From an uncultured Rhizobiaceae group bacterium (GTDB lineage: Bacteria > Pseudomonadota > Alphaproteobacteria > Rhizobiales > Rhizobiaceae), in NCBI GenBank assembly GCA_937930635.1, contig CALHCF010000003.1:330272-394271 (forward strand): a stretch of 64,000 nucleotides of DNA, in the 5' to 3' direction. Below, one piece after another: positions 1 to 9,878 of the stretch. The notes under the pieces were generated by a model. It was not told where the DNA came from. It was given only the letters and a program-made list of their open reading frames with translations, and searched no databases. Made by a program: the position numbers and the translations under genes. The number at the start of each line of letters is the position of its first letter. The stretch's first letter is position 1.

Positions 1-979
1 AAAGCCGCCGTTGGCGGGTATAGTCAAAATATCCCGCACCAAAACCATAGGCCGCGCGCAGCCCGGTACGCACTGCCTTGAACAAACGCGATTGAGATCC
101 ATAGCCCAGAACACCCAGGGAAATATTCATCTGCAGATCCTGATTGCTCGTTGCCGGCGGCAATTTACCAAAGGCCAAAATAGCAGATTTTGTCACGTTG
201 GGTGCGTGAAAAACAATTGTCTTGTTCAGCAGATTCAACTCGGGCAAAGGGTTTTTAGCGGGTTGTCCGCCACCTGGAAGGTCCTTCAAAGCCCGGTCGA
301 TTGCCGCTGCAACCGTCTCCGGCTGCCCTGATCCGGCGGCTGCAATTGTTAACCCGTCAGTTGCGAAAGCGCCCTTGTGCCACGCCCGGATCGTATCAAG
401 ATCAATCTTTTCGATGTTGGTTGCGGGACGAATGGACCAAAACCTTCGATAGGGGTGGTCACTCATGAGGATCTCACGTGATAGATTCCACGCGATCCCC
501 TGCACGAGATTGTCACGCCCCCGGCTCGCCTTGACGAGTTTGGCGCGCTCACGCTGAAACCAGTTTTTTGAGAAGTTTGGACGCGCCAGAACATCGTTTG
601 CGATTTCAGCAGCCTTCATGAACTCGGCATCCGGTGTCACGATAAATCCGCGAATTTCTTCCGGTTGAACAAACAGCCTCGCCCCGGCATCCAGGTCCTC
701 AAAATCAGCGATGATCTGATCGGGCGTTTTCCCGGCAGCCCCGCCATTCAGCATCAGTTCCGTACCCACTCGCGCCGCCATTTCTTGCCCAATGGGCAAG
801 TCTGCCAGCCCACTGGGCCAGCTAATCGCGACAGCAGAACGCTTTGCACCTTCGATGGGATAATGCCAGAAAACATGCCCACCCGGGGTAGCCTGTCTTG
901 TGACCTCTGCCGACCATGCAGCAACAGCTGTAACAAACCAGACTGTACTGAAGATCGTTACTCGGCTGAGAAATCTCAT
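1..979 (-). CDS. M16 family peptidase-like protein, non-catalytic partner, truncated by window edge
   Basis: Reverse strand open from ATG at 979 (MRFLSRVTIFSTVWFVTAVAAWSAEVTRQATPGGHVFWHYPIEGAKRSAVAISWPSGLADLPIGQEMAARVG...); signal peptide; no HxxEH; next to a second M16 gene. Confidence 0.85.
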   Translation of the reverse strand, partial: MRFLSRVTIFSTVWFVTAVAAWSAEVTRQATPGGHVFWHYPIEGAKRSAVAISWPSGLADLPIGQEMAARVGTELMLNGGAAGKTPDQIIADFEDLDAGARLFVQPEEIRGFIVTPDAEFMKAAEIANDVLARPNFSKNWFQRERAKLVKASRGRDNLVQGIAWNLSREILMSDHPYRRFWSIRPATNIEKIDLDTIRAWHKGAFATDGLTIAAAGSGQPETVAAAIDRALKDLPGGGQPAKNPLPELNLLNKTIVFHAPNVTKSAILAFGKLPPATSNQDLQMNISLGVLGYGSQSRLFKAVRTGLRAAYGFGAGYFDYTRQRRL

Positions 980-982
980 AAT

Positions 983-2308
983 CTACCCTTCCTTAGGAAC
1001 GAAGTGAGTTGTGACACGACGATCAGCCTTGTCGATGGCCCTCATCAGGAAATCGATATCATCTTTCGAGACACTCCTGAGACGCTCAACATACCAGTTT
1101 ACCAGTTCTGGTTGGAAGCCATAGCTGAGGTTTTTGGCAACTTCATCGAAGACGTATTCAACAGAGTCGGCCTGCCGCTCGGCACTGCGTATCAACCGGT
1201 TTCGGACCCGATCAATCGTTGCCTGCGGAATGCCTTCCCGAGCAATGTCCGATATTGCCATGTCGAGTTGCGTAGTGGCTGATTCCGGCGTGACTTCATC
1301 ATCCAAACGCCCCTGGAAAAATATTATGGCCCGCTCATCAATGACCGTCCAGACGCCCACATCAAAGTCGCTGAAAACAAACCCGTCGATCCGAAGCGGC
1401 AGGGATAAACTGCCCTGAAGTGCTGATTCCAGAACACCCTTCAATACATCCATCATCGCCTGATTGCTTGAACGCCCTCTGTTCTTTGTAAGAGGGCCGG
1501 GCCAATCAGCAACGAAAATCCGTGCCACCGCAGGGTGGGCAACATAGCGATCACGCACAACCACCGTTTTATCGACCCGTCCCTGGGGAGGTTCTCTGCG
1601 CCAGGGTTGCTCGTTCACGGGTCCCGCCGCAATCCTCCCAAAAAAGGCCTCAACTTTTGCCGTCACTTCGTCCTTGCTGAGATCCCCGCCAACAAGCAAA
1701 ATCATATTGGCGGGATGGTAGTTTACCCTATGAAAAGAACGAGCCTGCTCAAGTGTCAGAGACGCAATAGACTGCGGCGTCCCAATAACGCTACGGGCAA
1801 CTGAATTATCTGGCAGGACAACCGGCCACATTTTGTCCCACTCGCGCCGGTGTGGGTTTTCTGAAAGCCGAAAATCGTATTCGCGTGACACGACCTTACG
1901 TTCATCGAGCATGAATTTTTCATCAAGTTCAGGACCTGTGAGAAGCCGTTGGGCAAACTTGAACATATCATCAAGTTCTGAGCGTGGCCCCCTGTTGAAA
2001 TAGGTTGTGATCAAGCCATTGACCCAGGCGTTACCGGTACGCCCATGGTAAGGCCGGTTACCGATTTTATTCGCATGCCAGTACATAAGATGCTCAAGAT
2101 AATGAGACAGCCCTTCAGGGCCATCAGCATCTGCTTCACCTGCAATAAATATCGATTGAACAGTTATGAGTTTCTGCCGCCTGTTTGAAAGCAGATAAAC
2201 GCCCCGTAGATTTGTATTTGTTTCAAGACGTATCAGCTCCGCGTGAGCGGAGGGCAGCAAGGGCATGTGACAAAGAAATACCAGAAGCGCAACAACAGCG
2301 CTTTTCAT
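983..2308 (-). CDS. M16 family zinc metallopeptidase
   Basis: HYLEHLMYW gives the HxxEH motif; signal peptide MKSAVVALLVFLCHMPLLPSAHA; the ORF track start at 2446 is probably too far upstream. Confidence 0.85.
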   Translation of the reverse strand: MKSAVVALLVFLCHMPLLPSAHAELIRLETNTNLRGVYLLSNRRQKLITVQSIFIAGEADADGPEGLSHYLEHLMYWHANKIGNRPYHGRTGNAWVNGLITTYFNRGPRSELDDMFKFAQRLLTGPELDEKFMLDERKVVSREYDFRLSENPHRREWDKMWPVVLPDNSVARSVIGTPQSIASLTLEQARSFHRVNYHPANMILLVGGDLSKDEVTAKVEAFFGRIAAGPVNEQPWRREPPQGRVDKTVVVRDRYVAHPAVARIFVADWPGPLTKNRGRSSNQAMMDVLKGVLESALQGSLSLPLRIDGFVFSDFDVGVWTVIDERAIIFFQGRLDDEVTPESATTQLDMAISDIAREGIPQATIDRVRNRLIRSAERQADSVEYVFDEVAKNLSYGFQPELVNWYVERLRSVSKDDIDFLMRAIDKADRRVTTHFVPKEG

Positions 2309-2434
2309 CACCCCAAAATTACCGCGCGGCATACCCATATTAAAATCCAAAACCTTCCTGATTTCACGCGCATCAACAATAGGCGCTTGAGCCGCACGAC
2401 ACTCCATGCAAAAAACAGACGAGTAAGATCGGGC

Positions 2435-2467
2435 AAGTCCGCTCAAAGTCCGCTCAAAGTTCGCTCA
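2435..2467. repeat. 11-bp tandem repeat x3 (AAGTCCGCTCA, third copy one substitution)
   Basis: aagtccgctca aagtccgctca aagttcgctca read directly. Confidence 0.9.
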
Positions 2468-2534
2468 AGGGGAGTACAATCACGGTGCAAGTCCTGCGTA
2501 GTCCAACCGAAGCTGCCCCTCCGTGTCAACACAG

Positions 2535-2690
2535 ATGACCAATACCAGTTCAGCGATCCGGGTCGAAAATCTACACAAGAGTTTTGCCGATTTGGAAGTC
2601 CTCAAAGGCGTATCCATGGATGCTCACGACGGTGATGTGATCTTGTTTCGGTGGCTGGAAAACCGGGTTCCGGCCCTTAACAGGGCTTGA
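2535..2690 (+). pseudogene. N-terminal remnant of an amino-acid-type ABC transporter ATPase
   Basis: 51-codon ORF MTNTSSAIRVENLHKSFADLEVLKGVSMDAHDGDVILFRWLENRVPALNRA*; first ~36 aa look like the GlnQ/HisP-type N-terminus but no Walker A follows. Confidence 0.65.
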
Positions 2691-2696
2691 TCCAGT

Positions 2697-3593
2697 ATGA
2701 CCAAGATCCTGCTTGCCGGAATTGCTGTTCTTGATTTCGTTTTTCAAGTTGATGCGTTTCCCGATGCGCCAAGAAAATACCGGGCGCGGGATGCCACTAT
2801 TGTTGGCGGCGGCAACGCTGCAAATTCATCTGTCGCCGTGTCACGGTTAGACGCTACAGCCATCCTCGCGGCGCGCCTGGGTAAGGATCAGGTCGCTGAC
2901 ATGATCCTTGCGGAACTGGGCAAAAACGCCATCGACTGTTCGCTGGTCCAGTGTTTTGAGGGACGGCGCTCATCCTTCTCTTCCATTTTGATTGATGACA
3001 CCGGCGAGCGGCAGATCGTCAACTACCGCGATGTCGGCCTGACCATGGATGCCGACTGGCTCGAGACAAGTCTGCCCGTTTCCTTCAACGCTGCGATGGG
3101 CGAGACCCGTTGGCCGGAGGGAGCACGCGTTGCAATGGAAGCCGCAAGGCAACGCGGCCTGCCCGGCATCATGGATGCTGAGGAGCCCGTTGGCGACTGC
3201 CTGCCCGCTATGGAAGCCGCCAGCCACACCGCATTTTCCGCCCAGGGTGCTGAGGATTTCACCGGCCAATCAGACCCTGAGGCCGCAGCCCTGGCAGCAG
3301 ACAAGGAACTCCCTGGAAAAGTCATCGTGACGGATGGTGAACGCGGTGTGGTAAGTATTCGGGATGGAAAACCCGTCTGGCACAAATCATTCCCCATCTC
3401 ACCCGTCGATACGCTGGGCGCGGGTGATGTGTGGCACGGAGCCTTTGCGGTTGCACTCGCCGAAGGGCAGAACGAAGACGAAGCCATCCGCTTTGCAAGT
3501 GCAGCAGCAGCCATCAAATGCACCCGTTTTGGAGGCCGCGAAGGCGCACCAACACGGAACGAAGTCAACCAATTCCTGAGGGAAAATCCATGA
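2697..3593 (+). CDS. PfkB family carbohydrate kinase
   Basis: GGGNAANSSVAVSRL and DTLGAGDVWHGAFA signatures. Confidence 0.9.
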   Translation: MTKILLAGIAVLDFVFQVDAFPDAPRKYRARDATIVGGGNAANSSVAVSRLDATAILAARLGKDQVADMILAELGKNAIDCSLVQCFEGRRSSFSSILIDDTGERQIVNYRDVGLTMDADWLETSLPVSFNAAMGETRWPEGARVAMEAARQRGLPGIMDAEEPVGDCLPAMEAASHTAFSAQGAEDFTGQSDPEAAALAADKELPGKVIVTDGERGVVSIRDGKPVWHKSFPISPVDTLGAGDVWHGAFAVALAEGQNEDEAIRFASAAAAIKCTRFGGREGAPTRNEVNQFLRENP

Positions 3594-4600
3594 GTATCAA
3601 AGAGCTTTTTGGCAAAACCGATGATGGTCAGGATGTCCATCGTGTGACACTGACGGGTGGAGGGCTGACCGCCAACATCATGACCTGGGGCGCCGCACTG
3701 CAGGATCTGAGGCTTGAGGGCCACGAACCGGCTCTTGTTCTTGGCTTCGACACGTTTGACGCCTACCCGGCCCATTCGCCTTATTTTGGTGCCATCCCCG
3801 GCCGTTTCTCAAACCGGATTGGCGGGGCGACTTTTGAGATTGATGGTAACCGCTATCACACAGATAAAAACTTCCTTGAAAAACATACCCTGCATGGAGG
3901 CGTCAAAGGCACGGGTCGTCGCAACTGGCAGATCGCCGATCTTGGCACGTCGCATGTCACCCTCACTTTGACCGACCCGGATGGCACAATGGGTTTCCCC
4001 GGCACCTGCATGATGACCTGCGACTACACGCTGAAAGCCGATGGTGTGTTGCATCTCGCCCTCACCACCCGCTCTGACGCTCCAACAGTTGCCGGGCTCA
4101 CACATCACTCCTATTTCAATCTGGATGGGACAGCAGATTGTCGCGACCACGCACTGCAAATCTTTGCTGACCATTACCTCCCGGTTGATGAGGAACTTAT
4201 TCCAACCGGCGTAGTCGCCGATGTAACTGGCACGCCATTTGATTTCCGCACATCAAAATTTATCGGCTCAGATATCGAAGATAGTCTGATCTATGACCAC
4301 AATTTTTGCACCTCAAGAGACCGCCACGGGTTGCGGGAAGTCGCCATCGCTTCTTCACAACATTCGGGTGTTACGATGAGCGTGGCAACATCGGAACCCG
4401 GCCTGCAGTTTTATGCCGGGCACAAGGTCAACACACCCGTCGCCGGGCTGATGGGCAAACCCTACGGGGCCTATGCCGGGTTTTGTATGGAGACCCAGAA
4501 CTGGCCGGACGCCCCCAACCACTCAAACTTTCCCAACGCCATCCTGCGGCCTGATGAAGAATTGCGACAGGTCACTGAATACCGTTTCGACATGAATTAG
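3590..4600 (+). CDS. aldose 1-epimerase family protein
   Basis: GRFSNRIGGATFEIDG, LHGG, THHSYFNLDG motifs; 4-nt overlap with pfkB-type gene. Confidence 0.9.
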   Translation: MSIKELFGKTDDGQDVHRVTLTGGGLTANIMTWGAALQDLRLEGHEPALVLGFDTFDAYPAHSPYFGAIPGRFSNRIGGATFEIDGNRYHTDKNFLEKHTLHGGVKGTGRRNWQIADLGTSHVTLTLTDPDGTMGFPGTCMMTCDYTLKADGVLHLALTTRSDAPTVAGLTHHSYFNLDGTADCRDHALQIFADHYLPVDEELIPTGVVADVTGTPFDFRTSKFIGSDIEDSLIYDHNFCTSRDRHGLREVAIASSQHSGVTMSVATSEPGLQFYAGHKVNTPVAGLMGKPYGAYAGFCMETQNWPDAPNHSNFPNAILRPDEELRQVTEYRFDMN

Positions 4601-4625
4601 GCAGACCAGCACATGGTGCTTTGGG

Positions 4626-5231
4626 TTATGTTTCACTTAGCGTCGCCGGCTGGCCATCCAGTCTAAGAAGACGATCCGCCAACATATCGGCCTCCGCCTG
4701 AGAATGGGTAACGAAAAGCGTTGTGCAACCGTTTGCAGCGATCAGATCGCGGCTCAGTGCCAACATTTCCGTAACCCGTTCCTGGTCGAGTGAGGCAAAG
4801 GGTTCATCCATGATTAACAAATCCGGTTTGATCGAGAAGGCACGGGCCAGCGCCAGGCGACGCCGCTGGCCAAGCGACAATTGTGCCGGAAAAAGCGTCT
4901 CCTTACCTGCCAAGCCAACATCCGCCATGGCGCTTGCCGCCACCTGGGGTGCTACATTTGTCACCAGGGTAATGTTCTCAAGTGCGCTGCGCCAGTTCAG
5001 CAGGGTCGGCTCCTGAAAAACCATTGCCAGCGCATCTGGTCGTTCAACTCTGCCGGTATAGGCTTCATCCAAACCGGCAATAATGCGTAACAGCGAAGTC
5101 TTTCCCACACCGGACGGGCCAAGAAGCGCCACCGTCTCTCCTGCCTGAACAGAGAATTTGAGCGGAGCCAGAATCCGGGTCGCACCAAAGGCCTTGCCTT
5201 CAATATCAACAGAGATCACGCCCGCCTCCAC
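4626..5231 (-). CDS. ABC transporter ATP-binding protein (NitT/TauT type)
   Basis: Walker A GPSGVGKTS, LSLGQRRRLALARA signature, Walker B LLIMDEP; GTG start. Confidence 0.9.
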   Translation of the reverse strand: MEAGVISVDIEGKAFGATRILAPLKFSVQAGETVALLGPSGVGKTSLLRIIAGLDEAYTGRVERPDALAMVFQEPTLLNWRSALENITLVTNVAPQVAASAMADVGLAGKETLFPAQLSLGQRRRLALARAFSIKPDLLIMDEPFASLDQERVTEMLALSRDLIAANGCTTLFVTHSQAEADMLADRLLRLDGQPATLSET

Positions 5232-5977
5232 CGGCTGGCCGCCTGCTCGGCGGGCCGCAGCACAAATGCTTCGATCGCTAACATCACGGCGATGAACGCG
5301 AAGGCATATGCGAGCACACGGCCGACATCAAAAAGCTGGAAATAGAGATGGATCTGAAACCCCACACCGTTGGAACGGCCCAGAAACTCGACCACCAGAA
5401 CAATCTTCCAGATCAAAGCGATGCCCGACCGGGCGGCCGCCGCGATATGGGGCGCCAGTTGCGGCAAAAGAATGTGCCGCAAGCGCTTTCCCGGCTTCAT
5501 ATGAAAGACCTTGGCCAGATCATCCAGATGGGAATCAAAAGCCCGTGCACCCTCCCGGATCATCACGGTCACCATCGGGATCTTGTTCAGGGAAACTGCA
5601 AGAATGGCAGCCACTTCCGTAAGACCAATCCATATATAGCACAGCACGATTGCGACCAGGGCAGGAAGGTTCAGCAAAACCACCAGCCAGGGGTCAAACC
5701 AGCGGTCGAACCCGCGGCTTCGCCCCATAATCAAACCCAGCGCCAGACCGATGAACATGGCAACAACAAATGCCGCTAAAACCCGCAGCAGAGTTGCGAC
5801 GAGGTGACCAAAAAGCTCGCCGCTCGCCGCTTCCTGCCAGATCAGCTGCACCACGATCCAGGGCGAGGGAAGCACACCTGGATCATCACCAATCCAGGAT
5901 GCAACGGCCCAGAACGAAACAAAGACCGCAAGAGAGGCAGTGCGGATTGCTGTATTGCTGAAACGATCAGTTACCAA
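5216..5977 (-). CDS. ABC transporter permease (NitT/TauT type)
   Basis: Multiple TM helices and GLALGLIMGRSRGFDRWFDPWL...; probable TTG start overlapping the substrate-binding gene. Confidence 0.85.
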   Translation of the reverse strand: MVTDRFSNTAIRTASLAVFVSFWAVASWIGDDPGVLPSPWIVVQLIWQEAASGELFGHLVATLLRVLAAFVVAMFIGLALGLIMGRSRGFDRWFDPWLVVLLNLPALVAIVLCYIWIGLTEVAAILAVSLNKIPMVTVMIREGARAFDSHLDDLAKVFHMKPGKRLRHILLPQLAPHIAAAARSGIALIWKIVLVVEFLGRSNGVGFQIHLYFQLFDVGRVLAYAFAFIAVMLAIEAFVLRPAEQAASRWRRA

Positions 5978-6941
5978 GATTGACGAACACACCGTCCGGC
6001 AAAGTGGTGGCTTTGCCAACCAGTTTCTCACCGCCAAATTTTGCCATGACTTCCAGCAGTTTCGCCGCCGCCTCTGGGTCAACACCACCTGGCTTAGGAA
6101 TGCCTGCAACAAATCCCGTTTTCAAGGCAGTGAAATCGGCGTCCTTGTCGGCCCGCATTTTCGGACGCAGGCGATCCCAGGCACTTTCATCTGAACTCAG
6201 CTTTTCCTTTGCCGCGCGGGAAGCCGCGATAAGTCCGGCAACAAGCTCTGGTTTGTCGCGCGCCATTTCTCCACGCACCACGTATCCAAGAAGCGGCAGG
6301 TCCGGGTCAAGCCCCAACGCTTTTGCCGCATCAGAAACCGACACCAGCGGCTTCATACCGCGAGCCCCCATCTTGGCGGCAAAGTGCCAGAAATTTATGG
6401 CGCCATCCGTTTCTCCCTTCAGCGCCGTCTTGAAAATAAGCGGAGGAGCACCAAAAGCCTGCTCCGTCGAGGCCTTGAGATCAAACCCGTATTTCTGTTG
6501 CGCATAGGCCTGCAGAATAAGCCAGCTTTTATCGACGGGCCCGCCAGCGATCCCGATTTTCTTGCCCTTCATGTCGACCAGCGATTGTGCCGCGCTATCC
6601 TTTGGTATCATCAGGCTGCCGACAGCCTTAGAATAGGGAATGAAGACAAAGTCCTTGCCTTCTGCACGCTGACGCGCCACCCAGATCCAGTCTGCAACAA
6701 CAATATCAGCCTCCCCCGCCTGGAACGCCACGCGGGTGGCGGCATTGCCTGCCATGCCTGTCACTTCGAGTTTGAAACCATTCGCCTTGTCGAGACCAAA
6801 GTGCTGAATCGTATCAAGTTCCCAATTGACCGTACCAACTTTCAATACAGCCGCTTTCAGCGTCGGATTATCCGCCCGCACCGAGACTGACGCTCCCAAA
6901 ACAATCAAAAACGCCATACAAAACTTGATAATACTACGCAT
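5967..6941 (-). CDS. ABC transporter substrate-binding protein (NitT/TauT type)
   Basis: Signal peptide and SsuA/TauA-like periplasmic binding fold sequence; operon with permease and ATPase. Confidence 0.85.
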   Translation of the reverse strand: MRSIIKFCMAFLIVLGASVSVRADNPTLKAAVLKVGTVNWELDTIQHFGLDKANGFKLEVTGMAGNAATRVAFQAGEADIVVADWIWVARQRAEGKDFVFIPYSKAVGSLMIPKDSAAQSLVDMKGKKIGIAGGPVDKSWLILQAYAQQKYGFDLKASTEQAFGAPPLIFKTALKGETDGAINFWHFAAKMGARGMKPLVSVSDAAKALGLDPDLPLLGYVVRGEMARDKPELVAGLIAASRAAKEKLSSDESAWDRLRPKMRADKDADFTALKTGFVAGIPKPGGVDPEAAAKLLEVMAKFGGEKLVGKATTLPDGVFVNLGN

Positions 6942-7164
6942 ATATTCCTCCTGAGGATCACATCAGCTCCCAAAGCCTGACAAGAGATTAGGCGGCACCC
7001 TTTGAGGATGCAACCGGCATTTGCCTAAGCGCATGCAGGCGCGGCTCACGGTTCGCTCACACTCTCTTTTTGTAGCCCCAATCGCAGCCCGTCTGCCAAA
7101 AACCGCGTTGACCAGCCGTTCGTCCCGTTTCAGGGTATTGGAACATTAGTGAGGGAAGTCGGTC

Positions 7165-7953
7165 ATGAAGCTCTCAGGAAAAACCGCAATTGTCACCGGA
7201 GCAGCCCATGGCATCGGCTACGCCATTGCCCAAAGGTTCCTGCGGGACGGTGCTCAACTGGTTATCTGCGATATCGATGACGAGGCGGGAGAGAATGCGG
7301 CAACCGAGCTCGCCGCGCTTGGCGATGTTCGCTACATCCATGCTGATGTTGGAGAAAGGCTTGATGTCCACAACCTCGTTGCGGCAACCATCGATGCATT
7401 TGGAGATATCGATGTCCTGATCAACAACGCTGGAATCGTGATTGGTGGTGACTTTCTTGATATACCTGAAGAGGACTTCGACACGGTTTTGCGGGTCAAT
7501 CTGAAAGGGCCCTTCCTGTGTTCACAGGCTGTCGCGCGGCATATGGTCAAGAGGGTAGAGGCAGGCGGCCCGGCTGGATGCATCATCAACATGTCATCCA
7601 TAAACGCGACCCTCGCAATCCCCAGTCAACTTCCCTACACCGTGTCAAAGGGCGGTATTCGCCAGCTCACCAATGTAATGGCACAGGCCCTCGCCCCCCA
7701 TGGAATCCGTGTCAACGCCATCGGCCCCGGTTCCATTGCAACCCGGATGCTGGATACCATTAATTCAGACGAAGATGCAAAACGCCGCCTGCTTTCAAGA
7801 ACACCGATGGGGCGGGTTGGCGAACCTGAAGAGATAGCCGCTATCGCGTCATTTCTGGCCTCTTCAGATGCAAGCTATATCACCGGACAGACAATCTATG
7901 CCGATGGCGGACGTCTGGGGCTGGCTTACACGGTCGACAGTCAGCAAGAATGA
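7165..7953 (+). CDS. SDR family oxidoreductase
   Basis: TGAAHGIG, NNAG, YTVSKGG motifs. Confidence 0.92.
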   Translation: MKLSGKTAIVTGAAHGIGYAIAQRFLRDGAQLVICDIDDEAGENAATELAALGDVRYIHADVGERLDVHNLVAATIDAFGDIDVLINNAGIVIGGDFLDIPEEDFDTVLRVNLKGPFLCSQAVARHMVKRVEAGGPAGCIINMSSINATLAIPSQLPYTVSKGGIRQLTNVMAQALAPHGIRVNAIGPGSIATRMLDTINSDEDAKRRLLSRTPMGRVGEPEEIAAIASFLASSDASYITGQTIYADGGRLGLAYTVDSQQE

Positions 7954-7974
7954 TCCAGGGCCAATTCCCAAACA

Positions 7975-7998
7975 CTCCTGACATAACGTTGTCAGGAG
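7975..7998 (+). promoter_or_regulatory. perfect 9-bp stem-loop upstream of VOC gene
   Basis: CTCCTGACA-taacgt-TGTCAGGAG. Confidence 0.7.
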
Positions 7999-8002
7999 GG
8001 GT

Positions 8003-8044
8003 ATGAGAAAAAGGATGTGTCACAACCAAGGAGAGAAGACATGA
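8003..8044 (+). CDS. putative 13-aa leader ORF (MRKRMCHNQGEKT)
   Basis: Strong SD (AGGAGGGG) just upstream; TGA overlaps the ATG of the next gene (ATGA). Confidence 0.4.
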   Translation: MRKRMCHNQGEKT

Positions 8045-8415
8045 CACAGACCAAGCCCAAAAATTCAATCGCCTGGTTCGAAATCCCGGTTACTGATCTT
8101 GAGAAAGCCAAGAAATTCTACGGCAATGTGTTGCAGATCGGATTCCAGGACATGACGGAAGGTCCAAATCCGATCGCCATTTTTGACGTTGCCGATATGG
8201 AAAGCACACCTGCCGGTCACCTCTATAATGGAAAACCTGCGACAGACGGCACAGGCCCCACAGTCCATCTGGGTGTCCGCGACGGGCTGGAAAACGGTTT
8301 AGCCAGAATCAAAAATGAGGGAGGAAAGGTCCTGTCTCCGGCCATCGAAGTGCCGGCAGGCCGTTTCGCTTACTGTCTTGATCCAGATGGCAACAGCATT
8401 GCTGTCTTCGGTTAG
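8041..8415 (+). CDS. VOC family protein (glyoxalase-like)
   Basis: IAWFEIPVTDLEKAKKFYGNVLQ ... FAYCLDPDGNSIAVFG. Confidence 0.9.
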   Translation: MTQTKPKNSIAWFEIPVTDLEKAKKFYGNVLQIGFQDMTEGPNPIAIFDVADMESTPAGHLYNGKPATDGTGPTVHLGVRDGLENGLARIKNEGGKVLSPAIEVPAGRFAYCLDPDGNSIAVFG

Positions 8416-8430
8416 CAGGAACACATTGAT

Positions 8431-9138
8431 ATGAGACGCGCTGACCGGCTTTTTCAGATTGTCCAGCACCTTCGGGGAGGGCGGCTTGTCACAGCCGCCA
8501 ACCTGAGTGAATGGCTGGAAGTTTCTGAACGCACCATATACCGCGACATTGTTGATCTTCAGACCAATGGCGTACCGATAGATGGTGAAAGAGGTGTCGG
8601 TTACATTATGCGCGGCGGGTTTGATCTTCCCCCGCTGATGTTCACCAAGGAAGAGCTTGTTTCACTGGTTGCCGGTGCGCGGTTTATCGGCACCTGGGGT
8701 GGCATGTCCATGTCGAGAGCTGCCGAAGAAGCATTAGCCAAAATCGAGGCCGTGCTACCGGAACATGAACGTCATCGCCTCTCGCAGGTTGAAATTCATG
8801 CGCCCGGCTTTTCCATGACCCGCGAAGAACGAAAACGCCTGGATGCGCTTCAGCAAGCCATTGAGGAACACGCGGTTGTCAGCATTGCGTATGGCGACAA
8901 AAAACAACAAAGAACGAACCGAACCATACGCCCCCTGGCGCTATGGTATTGGGGCAAAGTCTGGACTGTTCTGGCCTGGTGTGAGTTGCGAAGTGCGTTC
9001 CGGGTATTTCGAACCGATCGCATCCAGAAAATGCGTTGTACCGGCACTGTTTTTACCACGGAAAAGGGCAAAACAATCGCCGATTTCTATATCGAGATGG
9101 AAGAAGACGGTTTTTCACCGTCTTCAATCGGCTTTTAG
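8431..9138 (+). CDS. HTH/WYL-domain transcriptional regulator (YafY family)
   Basis: RRADRLFQIVQHLRGGRLVTAANLSEWLEVSERTIYRDI; WYL-like C-terminus. Confidence 0.9.
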   Translation: MRRADRLFQIVQHLRGGRLVTAANLSEWLEVSERTIYRDIVDLQTNGVPIDGERGVGYIMRGGFDLPPLMFTKEELVSLVAGARFIGTWGGMSMSRAAEEALAKIEAVLPEHERHRLSQVEIHAPGFSMTREERKRLDALQQAIEEHAVVSIAYGDKKQQRTNRTIRPLALWYWGKVWTVLAWCELRSAFRVFRTDRIQKMRCTGTVFTTEKGKTIADFYIEMEEDGFSPSSIGF

Positions 9139-9173
9139 ATTGAGCTTTGCTCTGCCGCCCATACCGAACTCAG

Positions 9174-9878
9174 CTAAGAGGCGTCTCCACCAGCATCCCC
9201 TTCGATGGCCGCGTCACCAAGAGCAGCAAAATTCTTAAACACTGAATCTGCATCCACTTCCTCAGCAGCCTGAGGATCGGCAGGTGCTTCTGCACCTTGC
9301 GTTTCCGAGGCAGGAAGCAAACCATCTTCGGTAGCGCCTTCTTCCACCTTGGGAAGGTATTTGGCGGCTTTTGCGACCTCAAAATCGAGGTCAATCTGGC
9401 TGCAGATTCCCAGCGTTACGGGGTCGAGCGGCTGAAGATTGGTAGAGTTCCAATGAGTGCGGTCACGGATGGCACTAATGGTCGTCTTTGTTGTCCCAAC
9501 CAGACGGATAATTTGAGAATCCTTCATTTCCGGGTGGTTGCGCACCAGCCACAAAATGGCATTGGGCCGATCCTGACGACGGGATACCGGCGTATAGCGG
9601 GGGCCTTTTTTCTTCAGCTCAGGAACTTTCACTTTCGGTTCCAGCAGGCTCAGGCGGACCGAAGGGTCCTGCTCGGCGTCCTTGATCTGATCACGAGAAA
9701 GCTGACCGGTCTGGATAGGATCCAGCCCCTTGATACCCTGGGCAGAGTCACCATCGGCAATCGATTTCACTTCAAGATGATGCAATCCACAAAGAGCACC
9801 AATCTGATCAAAAGTGAGCGCCGTGTTGTCAACCAGCCATACGGCCGTTGCCTTTGGCATAAGCAATGTCGTTGCCAT
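9174..9878 (-). CDS. trcR: cell cycle transcriptional regulator TrcR (DUF1013)
   Basis: MPKATAVWLVDNTALTFDQIGALCGLHHLEVKSIADGD...RPNAILWLVRNHPEMKDSQIIRLVGTTKTTI matches family pattern. Confidence 0.85.
   Translation of the reverse strand: MATTLLMPKATAVWLVDNTALTFDQIGALCGLHHLEVKSIADGDSAQGIKGLDPIQTGQLSRDQIKDAEQDPSVRLSLLEPKVKVPELKKKGPRYTPVSRRQDRPNAILWLVRNHPEMKDSQIIRLVGTTKTTISAIRDRTHWNSTNLQPLDPVTLGICSQIDLDFEVAKAAKYLPKVEEGATEDGLLPASETQGAEAPADPQAAEEVDADSVFKNFAALGDAAIEGDAGGDAS

Noticed and set aside
1-1282. Several + strand ORFs at the left edge (11-331, 222-452, 665-1282)
   Set aside because: Antisense to the M16 peptidase pair.
3023-3775. 250-aa minus-strand ORF
   Set aside because: Antisense to pfkB-type gene; Ser/Ala/Pro-rich shadow translation.
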